In this document: positions 25,927 to 35,309 of the stretch, one piece after another | How positions within the stretch are numbered: the first letter of the stretch is position 1 | Layout: every line of letters begins with the position of its first letter | Assembly: GCA_903924205.1 (NCBI GenBank) | Contig: CAIYAP010000006.1 | Location: 1-64,000 of the forward strand | Length of the DNA: 64,000 nt | Source of the DNA: an uncultured Actinomycetes bacterium | Lineage (GTDB): Bacteria > Actinomycetota > Acidimicrobiia > Acidimicrobiales > RAAP-2 | Direction: 5' to 3' | The notes under the pieces: model-generated | What the model was told of the DNA's origin: nothing | What the model saw: only the letters and a program-made list of their open reading frames with translations | Databases searched by the model: none | Made by a program: the position numbers and the translations under genes

Positions 25927-27372
25927 TTGAAGGTGTTAGTGACGACGACGCAACGATTCCGGGGGCCCGCACTCGGTTTTCTCCTAGCCATCGTGCTGGG
26001 TCTCTTTTCCTATGTCCTGCATCCGGGTGCTTCCTACGCGGTTGGTGGTTACCCCGGTCCGAATGCGGGTCCGGCGGTGCCAACGTACAACAACCAATTT
26101 GGAACCGTGACGCCGGGTAACACCAGCCCGGCGTCGTACATGTGCGGATTCGATGTACCCAACAGCACCAATCACTCGCCGACTACGGCAACGGCCTACA
26201 TCGCGGGTGTGGCCATCAAGCACCTCACTATTGACAGCAACGGTTGTGTACTCATCACGGTCACGGTTTTCCGTGATCCGAACGACTCGCAGGTGCTTCT
26301 CATTTCAATAAATGGATCGACGGTACGCGTTCCGGTGCCGTGCGGAAAAATTGACGTCGTCGTCAAAGGCGTGAAGTCCAAAAAGCATGTGAATCCGTCA
26401 AACGGCGCGATTACCTGGACCAAGGCCAACGTGGGCGGCACCTTCCCCTTCACGTCACCATGCCCACCACCACCGACGACATCGACGAGCACAACATCGA
26501 CAACCTTGCCGAACTCGTCAACGACGATTCCCGACACGACAACGCCCACAACAACACCCCCTACCACGCTGCCGGGCCAGACAACCACGACTGCCTTGTC
26601 TGAGCCCTCCACCACTGTTCCCCCGAACACGGTTCCGGGCGTGACCACGACGGTCTACGTTGCGGCATCGACCTCGACCATTCCTCAAGCAATTGGTTCA
26701 ACGGGTAGCCAAGTCGCTTCAGCGGCGAGCAACATTGCCGCCGTGGCGGCGGCGAGCATCGTCGTGGCGTCTGCCGCGACGGCAGCGGTATCAGCCGCAA
26801 CTGCCGCTTCCGCGGCCGCGGCCACGTCGGCGACTGCTGCAATGAGTTCTGCTGCTGGCGCCGCATCTGGTGCCGCCGCCGCAGCTAGCGGTGCCGCAGC
26901 TAGCGGTGCCGCCACGGGTGCAGCGGGAGCTACCGGTGCGACGGGTGCCGCAGGAACGGGCACTGCGGGATCAACTCCCGCACCAACTAGCGGCGGCAGC
27001 TCATCCGGTAGCGGTACGTCATCGAGCGGCGGCAGCTCATCCGGTAGCGGTACGTCATCGAGCGGCGGCAGCTCATCCGGTAGCGGTACGTCATCGACCA
27101 GCAGCGCACCGACAGAAGAAGGAACCTCGACGACCGGCGGCTCGACGACCGGCGGCGGCAGCTCATCCGGCGGCGGCAGCTCATCCGGCGGCGGCAGCTC
27201 ATCCGGCGGCGGCAGCTCATCCGGTGGCTCAGGCTCCTCTGGCGGTAGCTCGTCAGGTGGCTCAGGCTCCTCTGGCGGTAGCTCGTCAGGTGGCTCAGGC
27301 TCCTCTGGCGGTTCTTCTGATGGATCGGGCACGAACGAGGGCGACAACTCAAATCCGGGAGGTGAGGCATGA
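25927..27372 (+). CDS. Secreted, stalked Thr/Ala/Gly-Ser repeat protein
   Basis: The 481-residue product has a signal peptide (hydrophobic about 14-32, Ala-Ser-Tyr-Ala end near 38). A globular part of about 140 residues with four Cys (73, 107, 139, 179) suits two disulfides. A Thr/Pro stalk (about 181-245) and an Ala-rich stretch (about 255-350, with some Gly-X-Y steps) follow. The tail is about 150 residues of Gly/Ser repeats. There is no sorting signal, transmembrane helix or lipobox at the C-terminus, so attachment may be non-covalent. It is coupled to the NHL membrane protein by ATGA. Function unknown; a surface or matrix role is inference. A GTG at 25933 is an alternative start. Confidence 0.72.
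   Translation: MKVLVTTTQRFRGPALGFLLAIVLGLFSYVLHPGASYAVGGYPGPNAGPAVPTYNNQFGTVTPGNTSPASYMCGFDVPNSTNHSPTTATAYIAGVAIKHLTIDSNGCVLITVTVFRDPNDSQVLLISINGSTVRVPVPCGKIDVVVKGVKSKKHVNPSNGAITWTKANVGGTFPFTSPCPPPPTTSTSTTSTTLPNSSTTIPDTTTPTTTPPTTLPGQTTTTALSEPSTTVPPNTVPGVTTTVYVAASTSTIPQAIGSTGSQVASAASNIAAVAAASIVVASAATAAVSAATAASAAAATSATAAMSSAAGAASGAAAAASGAAASGAATGAAGATGATGAAGTGTAGSTPAPTSGGSSSGSGTSSSGGSSSGSGTSSSGGSSSGSGTSSTSSAPTEEGTSTTGGSTTGGGSSSGGGSSSGGGSSSGGGSSSGGSGSSGGSSSGGSGSSGGSSSGGSGSSGGSSDGSGTNEGDNSNPGGEA
26989..27096 (+). repeat. Three 36-bp coding tandem repeats (Ser-Gly-Gly type)
   Basis: Identical copies at 26989-27024, 27025-27060 and 27061-27096, each encoding twelve Gly/Ser/Thr residues of the secreted protein tail. 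Confidence 0.93.
27151..27222 (+). repeat. Four 18-bp coding tandem repeats (Gly3-Ser3)
   Basis: Identical copies start at 27151, 27169, 27187 and 27205, each encoding GGGSSS. Confidence 0.93.
27223..27321 (+). repeat. Three 33-bp coding tandem repeats (Gly/Ser)
   Basis: Copies start at 27223, 27256 and 27289. The last diverges at its 3' end. Each encodes eleven Gly/Ser residues. Three repeat families of different unit length sit next to each other in one gene. Confidence 0.88.
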
Positions 27373-30179
27373 CATCCGGACACGACGATCGAGTGATTGA
27401 CGTAGAACCAAAGAACGTTCAGGAAGAAACATTCGAGCACTTATATGAAGATTTCACGCCGGGTGAGCGCCCGCCGCTCCTTCGTTATAAGTACTCAGAA
27501 CCGTGGATGAAGCCGTGGGCGAAGCGCGCGATTCGCGTTAGCCCCCTTCTCGGAATCACCGTGAATGACGGCTTGTATCTGCGTTCATCTCTTGGTGACG
27601 GCTGGCTGGCCTTCCCTCTCGCCGGACTCGTCTTCTCAATTTTCGCGTTGATCAGCAATCACGCCGCGGCAACGCCACCGGCACTCTGGCTCGTTCTAAC
27701 CCTGACAGCTATCGGTATCTTCGATGTCTCGGCTGGGGCGCTCTCCTGGGTCGTTTACGTTGCCGGATCGATATTGACGGGACATCTCTTTGTCTCGTCG
27801 TGGATCGGCACGACCGGCCACCCCGGCTTCCTTTACATCATCACGAGTTACTTCTATCTAGCGGTGCTCTGGTTTATTGGTCCAGCTCTGCCTCGAAAGC
27901 TTCGTCGGGCCCCCCTTCAGGACCCTGAAAAGTTCTTCGACAAGCTCTACATGTGGGGCGGCGACGTCTTCGTCAGTGGCCTCGCGATGCTCGTGGTCTT
28001 GGGCGCATTCCCCAGCCTCGCCCCCACGCTCACGGGTGCGGCGCGTTTTGGTCTCACGACGGTCACGTTGCAGAACCACGCGACCATCTTCAAAATCGTC
28101 ATCGTTGCGGCGATCGTGGTTCGCGCGCTTTACGAGCGATTTGTTATCCAGGCATTTGAGCTGTTCCACCCGTGGGATGGCAAGCCTCGCGCCGCGTTTT
28201 TCGACACGGTGGGAGAAGTGCTGGTCGCTGCGATGGCGTATCTCTGTATTTGGGAAGTCATCGGAACGCAGTGGTTCACCTGGGCCGTCTGGATTGCCTA
28301 TCTATTCACGGTCCACGGCATGGCGTCTTTCGAGCGCCACTTGCCACCGCAGACCGACGAACACAGTCGGCCGCGCAATCTCTTCAAGATTCTTTTCACC
28401 ACGTTGTATGCCCAGGTTGCCGTCCGCTACTTGAACGGCAGTCTGGTCAGCGGGCCAAAAATCTTGGGTTGGTTGGCCATTGCTCAGGGCATCTTGGTAG
28501 TCGCTTACGCCTTTATTGAGGCAGTGCACACTCGCTACCTCAAAGAAACCAGTGCCAAGTGGCTGCAGCGCATCGGTGGGGTTGCCGTCACCGTTGCACT
28601 TTTCCTCGTTTCGCAGGGCTTTGTGGGCATCACCGCTCCCCAGTACTCGGGTCCGCGCGGTGTGGCGATCAGCAGTTCCGGAGTTCTCTACATCGCTGAC
28701 TCGGGAAATAACCGAGTCATTCGGGTGACCCCCGCAGGGGTTCGCACCACCGTGGGTGGCAACTTTTCGACACCGGCGGCGGTCGCCATTGACCCATCGA
28801 CAGCTCAGGAAATCATTTACGTCATTGACCGGGGCCACGACCGTATTGTTCGTATCGATGGCGGTCAGGCGTCCGCCCTGGGCCACATGTCACTGAAGGC
28901 ATTGGCGGCCGGCCAAGGCCAAACCACCGTGGGACAAGGTATTTCGCATCCCTCGAGCATTTCTGTTGACTATCGAGGCGTTCTTTACGTCGCCGATATC
29001 ACGCAGCACCGAATTGCGGCGATCTTGGCCAACGGAAGCACCATCACCGTTCGAAAGAACATCGATGCGGCCAGCGTCTTCGTGGACGCATCCAACAGCC
29101 TGTGGGCCGTTAATTCCGCCACCTCGAAGTTGATTCGTTTCACCGTGGCCTACGCCAAGAGCGGGGCTCCGTCGCTGAGCGCGGGCAAGTTCTACGGAGG
29201 ATTTAGTGGTCCCACGTCAGTTGCCGTCGACGCAAATGGCAACATTTACGTGGCCGAGTCTGGTCTCGATCGGATCATCTTGGTGCAGCCTGACGGTATT
29301 CGTGAGAGCATTCCGTTCCACTTTGCCGACCCCGCCCAACTCAGCGTGGACGGTTCGGGACACGTGTATGTCGCGGACACCCACGGTAATGACATTCGTA
29401 TTGTGACGCCGCTGTATTCGGGAGGCGCTTTCGGTCATGCTCCGTCGGGTATTGGCACCGCGATGGCCGTCACCGCGGACGGCAAGGTGTACGCCGTGTC
29501 GGCGTCAACCGGCACTTTGGAGCACATCGATGAGGGCGGGAATCAAGTAGTGGTCAAGGGTCTCGCTTATCCCTCCGGCGTGGCGGTTTCGGCGATCGGT
29601 CGCTGGTATGTCAGCGAGCCCATTGCCGGCAAGATTGTTCGCGTCGATATCACGACCGGTGTGGTGAGCTCCTTCGTGGCAAATCTCAAGGGTGTTACCG
29701 CTCTCGCCCCGGATTCTTTTGGCGGTCTGTTCGCCCTGAACCCCACGGCGGGAAACCTGTACACCATCTCTGCTCAAGGTGTCGTGCACCTCTTGGTGGG
29801 TGGACTTCACCACCCGAACGACCTCAGTCAAGATGCTTACGGGTATATCGACGTGGCCTACGGCACGCCCGGAAAGACAGATGGCGGAGTGATTCGCATC
29901 ATTCCGGGAGCCAAGCCGCAAATTATTGCGCAGCACTTGCACGCCATCACGGGACTCACGACTGACAAGAACGGCAACGTTTTCTATATCGACAGTGGCA
30001 GCAACCAAGTTTTCGAATACATGGGTGCCCTCGGTACTCAGGTTGCCGTCACCCCGCAGACGGCTTCGGGATCACTTGTCTCGCTCGGTTCTAACCGACG
30101 CGGCGACGTGTACACCATGGCTGACCGCCCCAACTCGGTGATGCGTTACCGCCTCAGCCAGTTGGTCTCTAACTACTAG
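27369..30179 (+). CDS. Polytopic membrane protein with extracytoplasmic NHL beta-propeller
   Basis: The 936-residue product has an acidic cytosolic start. About ten membrane helices follow (near 78-97, 105-120, 124-145, 153-172, 190-213, 240-254, 281-298, 301-316, 365-387 and 401-420), then about 510 residues of NHL-type repeats. Typical blades are GPRGVAISSSGVLYIADSGN, GPTSVAVDANGNIYVAESG and YPSGVAVSAIGRWYVSEP, roughly ten to twelve in number and perhaps two propellers. If the N-terminus is cytosolic and there are ten helices, the topology is ambiguous. The long repeat domain fits an external location. NHL propellers bind proteins, glycans or ligands. No catalytic motif is visible. It is coupled to the secreted repeat protein by ATGA. 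I do not know a described family with this arrangement. Confidence 0.75.
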   Translation: MTSGHDDRVIDVEPKNVQEETFEHLYEDFTPGERPPLLRYKYSEPWMKPWAKRAIRVSPLLGITVNDGLYLRSSLGDGWLAFPLAGLVFSIFALISNHAAATPPALWLVLTLTAIGIFDVSAGALSWVVYVAGSILTGHLFVSSWIGTTGHPGFLYIITSYFYLAVLWFIGPALPRKLRRAPLQDPEKFFDKLYMWGGDVFVSGLAMLVVLGAFPSLAPTLTGAARFGLTTVTLQNHATIFKIVIVAAIVVRALYERFVIQAFELFHPWDGKPRAAFFDTVGEVLVAAMAYLCIWEVIGTQWFTWAVWIAYLFTVHGMASFERHLPPQTDEHSRPRNLFKILFTTLYAQVAVRYLNGSLVSGPKILGWLAIAQGILVVAYAFIEAVHTRYLKETSAKWLQRIGGVAVTVALFLVSQGFVGITAPQYSGPRGVAISSSGVLYIADSGNNRVIRVTPAGVRTTVGGNFSTPAAVAIDPSTAQEIIYVIDRGHDRIVRIDGGQASALGHMSLKALAAGQGQTTVGQGISHPSSISVDYRGVLYVADITQHRIAAILANGSTITVRKNIDAASVFVDASNSLWAVNSATSKLIRFTVAYAKSGAPSLSAGKFYGGFSGPTSVAVDANGNIYVAESGLDRIILVQPDGIRESIPFHFADPAQLSVDGSGHVYVADTHGNDIRIVTPLYSGGAFGHAPSGIGTAMAVTADGKVYAVSASTGTLEHIDEGGNQVVVKGLAYPSGVAVSAIGRWYVSEPIAGKIVRVDITTGVVSSFVANLKGVTALAPDSFGGLFALNPTAGNLYTISAQGVVHLLVGGLHHPNDLSQDAYGYIDVAYGTPGKTDGGVIRIIPGAKPQIIAQHLHAITGLTTDKNGNVFYIDSGSNQVFEYMGALGTQVAVTPQTASGSLVSLGSNRRGDVYTMADRPNSVMRYRLSQLVSNY

Positions 30180-30201
30180 TTAACACCCAAAGGCAGCCCC
30201 C

Positions 30202-31221
30202 ATGAACCGCATCGTCACTTTGGCGCAACGCCCCACGAGCCTCGTCGACCAGTCGACGACTGCCCTTATTGAGCGAGCTATTCCCGCGTGTGGGCCCGGT
30301 GAGGCCCTCATCAAGGTGGGGATGCTGTCCATTGACCCGACCATTCGTACGTGGATGAACGATGCGCCTGGTTACCTACCTCCCATTCAGCTGGGTGAGG
30401 TCATCCGTTCGAGTGGCGCCGGCGTCGTGGTGGAATCGTGCACCGACCGATATGCCGTGGGTGACATCGTCATTGGCATGACGGGCTGGCAGGACTACGT
30501 ACTCGCCACGGAGGACAACAAGTTCTCGGTGGTTCCCGCGGGCATGGGTCTCGACCTCGCAACCGTGATGAACGTTCTCGGCGTCACCGGCCTCACGGCC
30601 TGGTTTGGAATGACCGATGTGGGCGCGATTGCGGGTGGCGACGTTGTTGTCGTGTCGGGTGCGGCAGGCGCGACGGGTTCAGCGGCCGGCCAGATCGCTC
30701 GTGCGCGTGGCGCATCTCTCGTTATCGGCATCGCGGGCGGTCCCGAGAAGTGCGCGCAAGTGGTCGCGGACTACGGCTTTGACTTCTGCCTCGACTATCG
30801 CGAGCCCGACCTCGCGAAGCGCATCCGTGAGGTCGCACCGAAGGGCGTGGACCTGTACTTCGACAATGTCGGGGGGCCGGTTCTTGACGCGGTGCTCTCC
30901 AATATCGCTATGCGTGGACGAATCGTCCTCTGCGGTGCGATCGCTCAATACAACGACCCATCAGCGGCCGCCATCTACAACCACGCCATGCTGATTATGC
31001 GCCGTGCCTCGATGACGGGATTTATCATCCTCGATTACTCGGCACGCTTCCTTGAAGCCCAAATGGAATTGGCGGGCCTTTTGCTCGGGGGACAGCTGGC
31101 GCACAACGAGCACATCGTTGATGGCCTAGAAAATGCGCCGACAGCTCTGAACTTGCTCTTCACGGGCGGGAACTCTGGAAAGACATTGGTCCGCGTCGAC
31201 GGATCTGTTGCGCTGTCCTAA
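30202..31221 (+). CDS. Zinc-independent NADP-dependent oxidoreductase (MDR superfamily, CurA-like)
   Basis: The 339-residue protein matches the medium-chain reductase group acting on alkenals, 2-alkenones or curcumin. It begins LAQRP with the SIDPTIRTWM block. A nucleotide-binding loop SGAAGATGSAAGQIA (about 153-167) and the family's VDLYFDNVGGPVLDAVL follow. Catalytic zinc ligands are absent, as expected. The ATG follows an AAAGGCAG Shine-Dalgarno site 22 bp after the NHL gene. The MFS gene starts directly after its stop. Confidence 0.88.
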   Translation: MNRIVTLAQRPTSLVDQSTTALIERAIPACGPGEALIKVGMLSIDPTIRTWMNDAPGYLPPIQLGEVIRSSGAGVVVESCTDRYAVGDIVIGMTGWQDYVLATEDNKFSVVPAGMGLDLATVMNVLGVTGLTAWFGMTDVGAIAGGDVVVVSGAAGATGSAAGQIARARGASLVIGIAGGPEKCAQVVADYGFDFCLDYREPDLAKRIREVAPKGVDLYFDNVGGPVLDAVLSNIAMRGRIVLCGAIAQYNDPSAAAIYNHAMLIMRRASMTGFIILDYSARFLEAQMELAGLLLGGQLAHNEHIVDGLENAPTALNLLFTGGNSGKTLVRVDGSVALS

Positions 31222-32451
31222 ATGACCCGTTGGCGGTTGTCTCGTATCACCATCATTTTGGTGTTGCTATCGATGTCCGGTGGCTTCGGGCAGTTTGGTG
31301 CCGTGTCGGCGCTGGGTGACGTGGCATCTCACTTCGGGCAGCATTCTCGGGCGGTATCCCTGCAGGCGGTCGTCGGTTTGAGTGGCACCACCATTGGTCT
31401 CGGCCTGGCCATTTTGCGGCTGGCGTCGCTTGGTTCTTTGCCCCTGGTGGCGTATGCGGATCGTCGAGGTCGGGTCGGAACCCTGCGAGTGTCAATTGTC
31501 ACTGGCCTCGTGGTGACCGCACTCGCCGCCATGAGTCCGTCGTACTGGTCCTTTGTGGCAATTTTCGCTATGGCTCGCCCTTTGCTCTCCGCCTCGAACA
31601 TCTTGGTGCAGGTCGTTCAAGCCGAAGTATCGAGCGACGCCACCCGGGTGAGTCGACTGGCGTGGATTGCCGCGGGGGCCGGTGGGGGTATTGGGCTCTC
31701 GGCAATCGCGCACAGTGTGCTCGGCGGACCCCACGGCTTTCGTATTCAGTTTGGATTGGCCCTCATCCCCGCAGTGGGCGCCTGGTGGCTCCTGCATCAG
31801 GTGAGAGAGCCGCAATCCACGAGCTCCGCCGAGGACATGGTGAGCCGTCTCGGCCGAGTTCCCCCCACCTATCGAACGCGATTGCTTGCTTTGTGCGTGG
31901 TGGCGGGCATTGTCGGTGTCATCACCGGACCGGCGAACTCATTCGCCTTCGTCTACGGAGAAAATATTCTGCACATTCCCGCCCACACAGTGGCGGCAGT
32001 GGTCACTGCCTCGGGAATTTCCGGAATTGGGGGACTGCTGCTGTCACGTCGGCTAGTTCGTCGCTATGGACGTCGCGTCACGGTGGCGAGTGGGGTCACG
32101 GCCGCGGCGGTGACCAGCGCGATCGCCTACAGCGGCGGACAGCACGCCTTCATCATGGGCTATTTGATTGGGGTCGGAGCGGCCGGGCTGCTCGCGCCGG
32201 CATCGAGCGCGCTGATTGTCGAGTCATTCCCGCACGCCACGCGCGCGACAGCATCGGGGTGGACGGTGGTCGCCGGCATTCTCGGCGCCGTTCTCGGCCT
32301 CATCATCTTTGGTTTTGTCTCTGACCACGTGGTGGCCGCTCACGTGGGGCAGAGCTACCGGTGGCCGGCTCTGCTGACTTTTTTACCCCTATTACCGGCT
32401 ATCGGTCTGCTACGTAAGGTCCCAGAACCGAAGTTCGAACGACTGGATTAA
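31222..32451 (+). CDS. MFS transporter
   Basis: The 409-residue protein has about twelve hydrophobic helices and the inter-helix motif VAYADRRGRVGTLR (about 75-88), diagnostic of major facilitator permeases. A second copy appears between the half-repeats near LVRRYGRRVTVA. The substrate is unknown. It is directly adjacent (0 bp) to the oxidoreductase gene, so the two probably form an operon. Its TAA interlocks with the stop of the converging gene. Confidence 0.88.
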   Translation: MTRWRLSRITIILVLLSMSGGFGQFGAVSALGDVASHFGQHSRAVSLQAVVGLSGTTIGLGLAILRLASLGSLPLVAYADRRGRVGTLRVSIVTGLVVTALAAMSPSYWSFVAIFAMARPLLSASNILVQVVQAEVSSDATRVSRLAWIAAGAGGGIGLSAIAHSVLGGPHGFRIQFGLALIPAVGAWWLLHQVREPQSTSSAEDMVSRLGRVPPTYRTRLLALCVVAGIVGVITGPANSFAFVYGENILHIPAHTVAAVVTASGISGIGGLLLSRRLVRRYGRRVTVASGVTAAAVTSAIAYSGGQHAFIMGYLIGVGAAGLLAPASSALIVESFPHATRATASGWTVVAGILGAVLGLIIFGFVSDHVVAAHVGQSYRWPALLTFLPLLPAIGLLRKVPEPKFERLD

Positions 32452-33242
32452 CGAAAACTCATCTCGCACACCAAGGCGCGGTGGTCGCTCCCGGTGCGCT
32501 GCACGAGGGGAGTCTCGATGCGGAAGGGCCCACGATACAAGATGTGGTCAATCTGCGAGTGCGCCATCCACGCCGGCCACGTCTTGCCACGAACGGCATC
32601 GCGCCACGAACCGAGCGAGGTTCGCAGCGGCGGCCGCCAGGAGTTGAAATCGCCCGCCATGATCACGGGGCGACCTTTCGCGACCTCATCGGCGATGCGG
32701 CGAATCTCGCGGTATTGGATGAGCGAACCATGCGACAAGTGGGCTCCGTGGAGCGCCACGAGAATGACGTCCCGTCCGTCAATCTGAGTTGAAGCGGTGA
32801 TGAGTCGTCGGTTCACCTTGTCTCGGGGACGATCGATGAGGTCGTGGCGACGAACATCATCCAAGCCACCGCGGGCAAAAAGGCCCACGCCCCATTCGCC
32901 CCATTGGGCACCGATCGACGCGTCACGTTGGCGAGCCCGCGACGCATCCAGAGGACGGCGTTGTGGAAAAAAGAGTCCGCGATCGCCGGTGAGCAGTCCA
33001 TGGAGGGGCTCCCAGCCGGACCCCCCCGAATTGCCCGTGACACGCCAGCACTCAGCCAGCGGGACATAAGCGTGATCGCCGCCAACTGCCTGAGCAACCC
33101 GTGTGACGTCGTCCTCGTCTCCCCGCCATAATTCCTGCATGAAGAGGATGTCGGGCGCGTGGGCCAGCGTCTCTGACACGGCCGTTGTGCGTCGTCCCCA
33201 CCCATCCACATCGGCGTGAACGTTGGAAGTTATGACGCGCAT
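32448..33242 (-). CDS. Endonuclease/exonuclease/phosphatase-fold protein
   Basis: The 264-residue protein has the EEP fold: VITSNVHAD at the start, MQELWRG with the metal-binding Glu, ALHGAHLSHGS, MAGDFNSWRPP and SQIDHILY...GSDHRALVCEM at the end. EEP members act on DNA, phospholipids or inositol phosphates. There is no signal peptide. The substrate is unknown. The ATG follows TAAGAT by 7 nt. Confidence 0.85.
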   Translation of the reverse strand: MRVITSNVHADVDGWGRRTTAVSETLAHAPDILFMQELWRGDEDDVTRVAQAVGGDHAYVPLAECWRVTGNSGGSGWEPLHGLLTGDRGLFFPQRRPLDASRARQRDASIGAQWGEWGVGLFARGGLDDVRRHDLIDRPRDKVNRRLITASTQIDGRDVILVALHGAHLSHGSLIQYREIRRIADEVAKGRPVIMAGDFNSWRPPLRTSLGSWRDAVRGKTWPAWMAHSQIDHILYRGPFRIETPLVQRTGSDHRALVCEMSFR

Positions 33243-33249
33243 ATGAGAA

Positions 33250-33255
33250 ATCTTA
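33250..33255 (-). promoter_or_regulatory. -10 element of the EEP-fold gene
   Basis: TAAGAT on the minus strand, 7-nt spacer, ATG at 33242. Confidence 0.5.
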
Positions 33256-33290
33256 CGATTTCGGTGCTCATCTGTGGCAATCTCGTAGGT

Positions 33291-34097
33291 GTGAGTGATG
33301 TGTCGTCAACCTTTGGCCACCGTTTGTGGTGGGTGGACTCTTTTATCGGAGATGCGGCCCGCGGTAACCCGGCTGCCGTGGTATTGCTCGAGCGCCCCTT
33401 GCCCGACGCCGATTTACAGCACATCGCCTTTGAACTCGGTGTGGGTGAGACCGCCTTTCTTCGCCGCGTGAATGACCAGTGGTCGCTGCGCTGGTTCACC
33501 CCCACCGTCGAAGTGGATGTGTCGGGGCACGCCACGTTGGCGGCCCTGCACGTGGCGTTAACGGAACTTCTCGTGCCGCCATCCGAAGTCTTCTTCCAGA
33601 CACGAGCAGGCAACTTGTCGGGTCGCCGCGTGGACCACAACATCTTGGGCATCGATTTACCCCGTCAGGCCATTGAAGAAGTGGAGCCATTGACACTGGA
33701 GTCGGTGTCGGTGTCGTTCACGCAATGCTTCCGCGCCGGTGCCAACAACATTTTGGCGGTGGTGCCCGACTACGACACTCTGTGCGGCCTTCAGCCGGAT
33801 CCCATGAGTTTGCTCTTGGCCCCCGGATCCATGTTGATTGCGGTGTGCGAGGGCGCGCCGGGTGCCGATGTGGGTATGCGCGTTTTCGCGCCGCGCCTCG
33901 GTGTGCCGGAAGACGCGGCCACGGGGTCAGCCGCGGCGGCCGTCGCCCCGTGGTGGGTGGACCGCAGTGGGTCTCCCACTTTGTCCATTCGCCAAGCGTC
34001 ACCTCGCGGAGGTCTGATGTTCGCGCGCACGTTTAAGCGCAACGTGGAAGTCGCGGGCGAAGCGCGCACCTTCCTTGACGGCTATCTGCGGATATGA
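33291..34097 (+). CDS. PhzF-family isomerase-like protein
   Basis: The PhzF/DAP-epimerase-like fold is shown by WWVDSFIGDAARGNPAAVV, GVGETAFL with the catalytic Glu, WFTPTVEVDVSGHATLAA, and the late GVPEDAATGSAAAAV. Family members isomerise small carboxylated rings, as in phenazine synthesis, but most have unknown substrates. No phenazine genes are present. The GTG at 33291 gives the normal N-terminus (268 residues). Earlier in-frame starts exist at 33216 and 33264. It begins a run of overlapping genes to 36594. Confidence 0.82.
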   Translation: MSDVSSTFGHRLWWVDSFIGDAARGNPAAVVLLERPLPDADLQHIAFELGVGETAFLRRVNDQWSLRWFTPTVEVDVSGHATLAALHVALTELLVPPSEVFFQTRAGNLSGRRVDHNILGIDLPRQAIEEVEPLTLESVSVSFTQCFRAGANNILAVVPDYDTLCGLQPDPMSLLLAPGSMLIAVCEGAPGADVGMRVFAPRLGVPEDAATGSAAAAVAPWWVDRSGSPTLSIRQASPRGGLMFARTFKRNVEVAGEARTFLDGYLRI

Positions 34098-34756
34098 CCT
34101 CGCTCGGACCCGGGGATCACACCCGAGTTCGTCGTCTCCCCGAGAAGGCGACCTACGACGCGGACACGATTTTTGCCATCATCGATGCCGCGCCCTTCGT
34201 CCAGATATCGGCAGTGGTGGGCGACCTGGCCATGGCCTTGCCGACCTTGGCGGGCCGCGACGGCCACACCCTCTACGTGCACGGCTCGCCATCGAATGCC
34301 ATTTTGCGGGCCGCGTTGGCCGCGGGCCGCGTGCATCTCACTGCTACCTGTTATGACGGCATTCGTCTGGCGCGAAGCGCCTTCGAGTCGTCGATCGCGT
34401 ATCGCAGTGCCTCAGTGGTCGGGACAATTCGCGTGGTGGACGACGAGAATGAATGGACGCGAGCGTCCGATCTCATGACCGATGCCGCCCTGCCGGGGCG
34501 CTCGCGTGAGGTTCGGGCATCGTCGGACCGCGAGCGTCGCCTGACGTTGATTTGCGCTATCGACGTGACGGAGGCCAGCGCCAAGATTTCTGTGGGACCT
34601 ACCGATGATGGGCCGGAGGACCTCGACAGTGCCGTATGGGCGGGAACCATTCCGGCTCGCGTGGTGTACGGTCAGCCGGAGCCGGCGACCAACGGCGCCA
34701 TGGCCCGACGTGACATTCCCATACCCCCATCGGTGAAGGCCCTCTATGAGTCGTGA
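34094..34756 (+). CDS. Pyridoxamine 5'-phosphate oxidase-like FMN-binding protein
   Basis: The 220-residue protein fits the PPOX-type split-barrel flavoprotein group: VQISAVVGDLAMALPTLAGRDG, LYVHGSPSNAIL, VHLTATCYDGIRLARSAFE and YRSASVVGTIRVVDD. Such proteins bind FMN or F420 and may reduce small molecules. F420 use would fit with fbiD in the same genome but is not shown. It overlaps PhzF by 4 bp and the Nudix gene by 11 bp. Confidence 0.8.
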   Translation: MTSLGPGDHTRVRRLPEKATYDADTIFAIIDAAPFVQISAVVGDLAMALPTLAGRDGHTLYVHGSPSNAILRAALAAGRVHLTATCYDGIRLARSAFESSIAYRSASVVGTIRVVDDENEWTRASDLMTDAALPGRSREVRASSDRERRLTLICAIDVTEASAKISVGPTDDGPEDLDSAVWAGTIPARVVYGQPEPATNGAMARRDIPIPPSVKALYES

Positions 34757-35309
34757 TCTGCGGGTGACTCTGTTGGAGCAGGCCATATCGACGCTGGCTC
34801 CCATTGACGAGCGCGAAGCGACGTCGCTAGACGCGCTGCGCCGTGTGCTGGCAACTCGTGACGATGACATTTTTTCCGAATCCGGCAACGATCATCACGT
34901 GACGGCATCCGCCCTCGTCGTGAGCACGCGCGGAGTCATTTTGCACCTACATAAGCGCCTCGGCATCTGGGTCCAGCCCGGTGGTCACGTGGATGCGGGG
35001 GAGTGGCCGGACGTGGCGGCCATCCGCGAGACCAGCGAAGAGACGGGGTTGTTAGTGCGCCACCCCGGAGCACCTTGGCTGATTCACGTCGATGTCCACC
35101 CCGGCCCGCGCGGCCACACCCACTACGACCTGCGTTACCTGCTCGTGAGCGATGGCTCTGACCCGCTGCCGCCCGCCGACGAGAGCCCGGAGGTGCACTG
35201 GTTCAGCCTGGACGAGGCACCCGCACGTGCGGTCGACACCATGTCGGGCGCTCTCGCGCGACTTCGCGCGCCGGACGTGACCGCCTGCGTGGCAAAGTGG
35301 TGTCCATGA
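34746..35309 (+). CDS. Nudix hydrolase
   Basis: The 187-residue protein has a Nudix box GHVDAGEWPDVAAIRETSEE followed by TG, matching the G-x5-E-x7-REUXEEXGU consensus. The core starts at ALVVSTRGVILHLHKR. It hydrolyses a nucleoside-diphosphate-linked compound. The substrate is unknown. The stop TGA overlaps the next ATG. Confidence 0.9.
   Translation: MSRDLRVTLLEQAISTLAPIDEREATSLDALRRVLATRDDDIFSESGNDHHVTASALVVSTRGVILHLHKRLGIWVQPGGHVDAGEWPDVAAIRETSEETGLLVRHPGAPWLIHVDVHPGPRGHTHYDLRYLLVSDGSDPLPPADESPEVHWFSLDEAPARAVDTMSGALARLRAPDVTACVAKWCP

Noticed and set aside
26989..27321. CRISPR-like or intergenic repeats
   Set aside because: They are in-frame coding repeats with no spacers.
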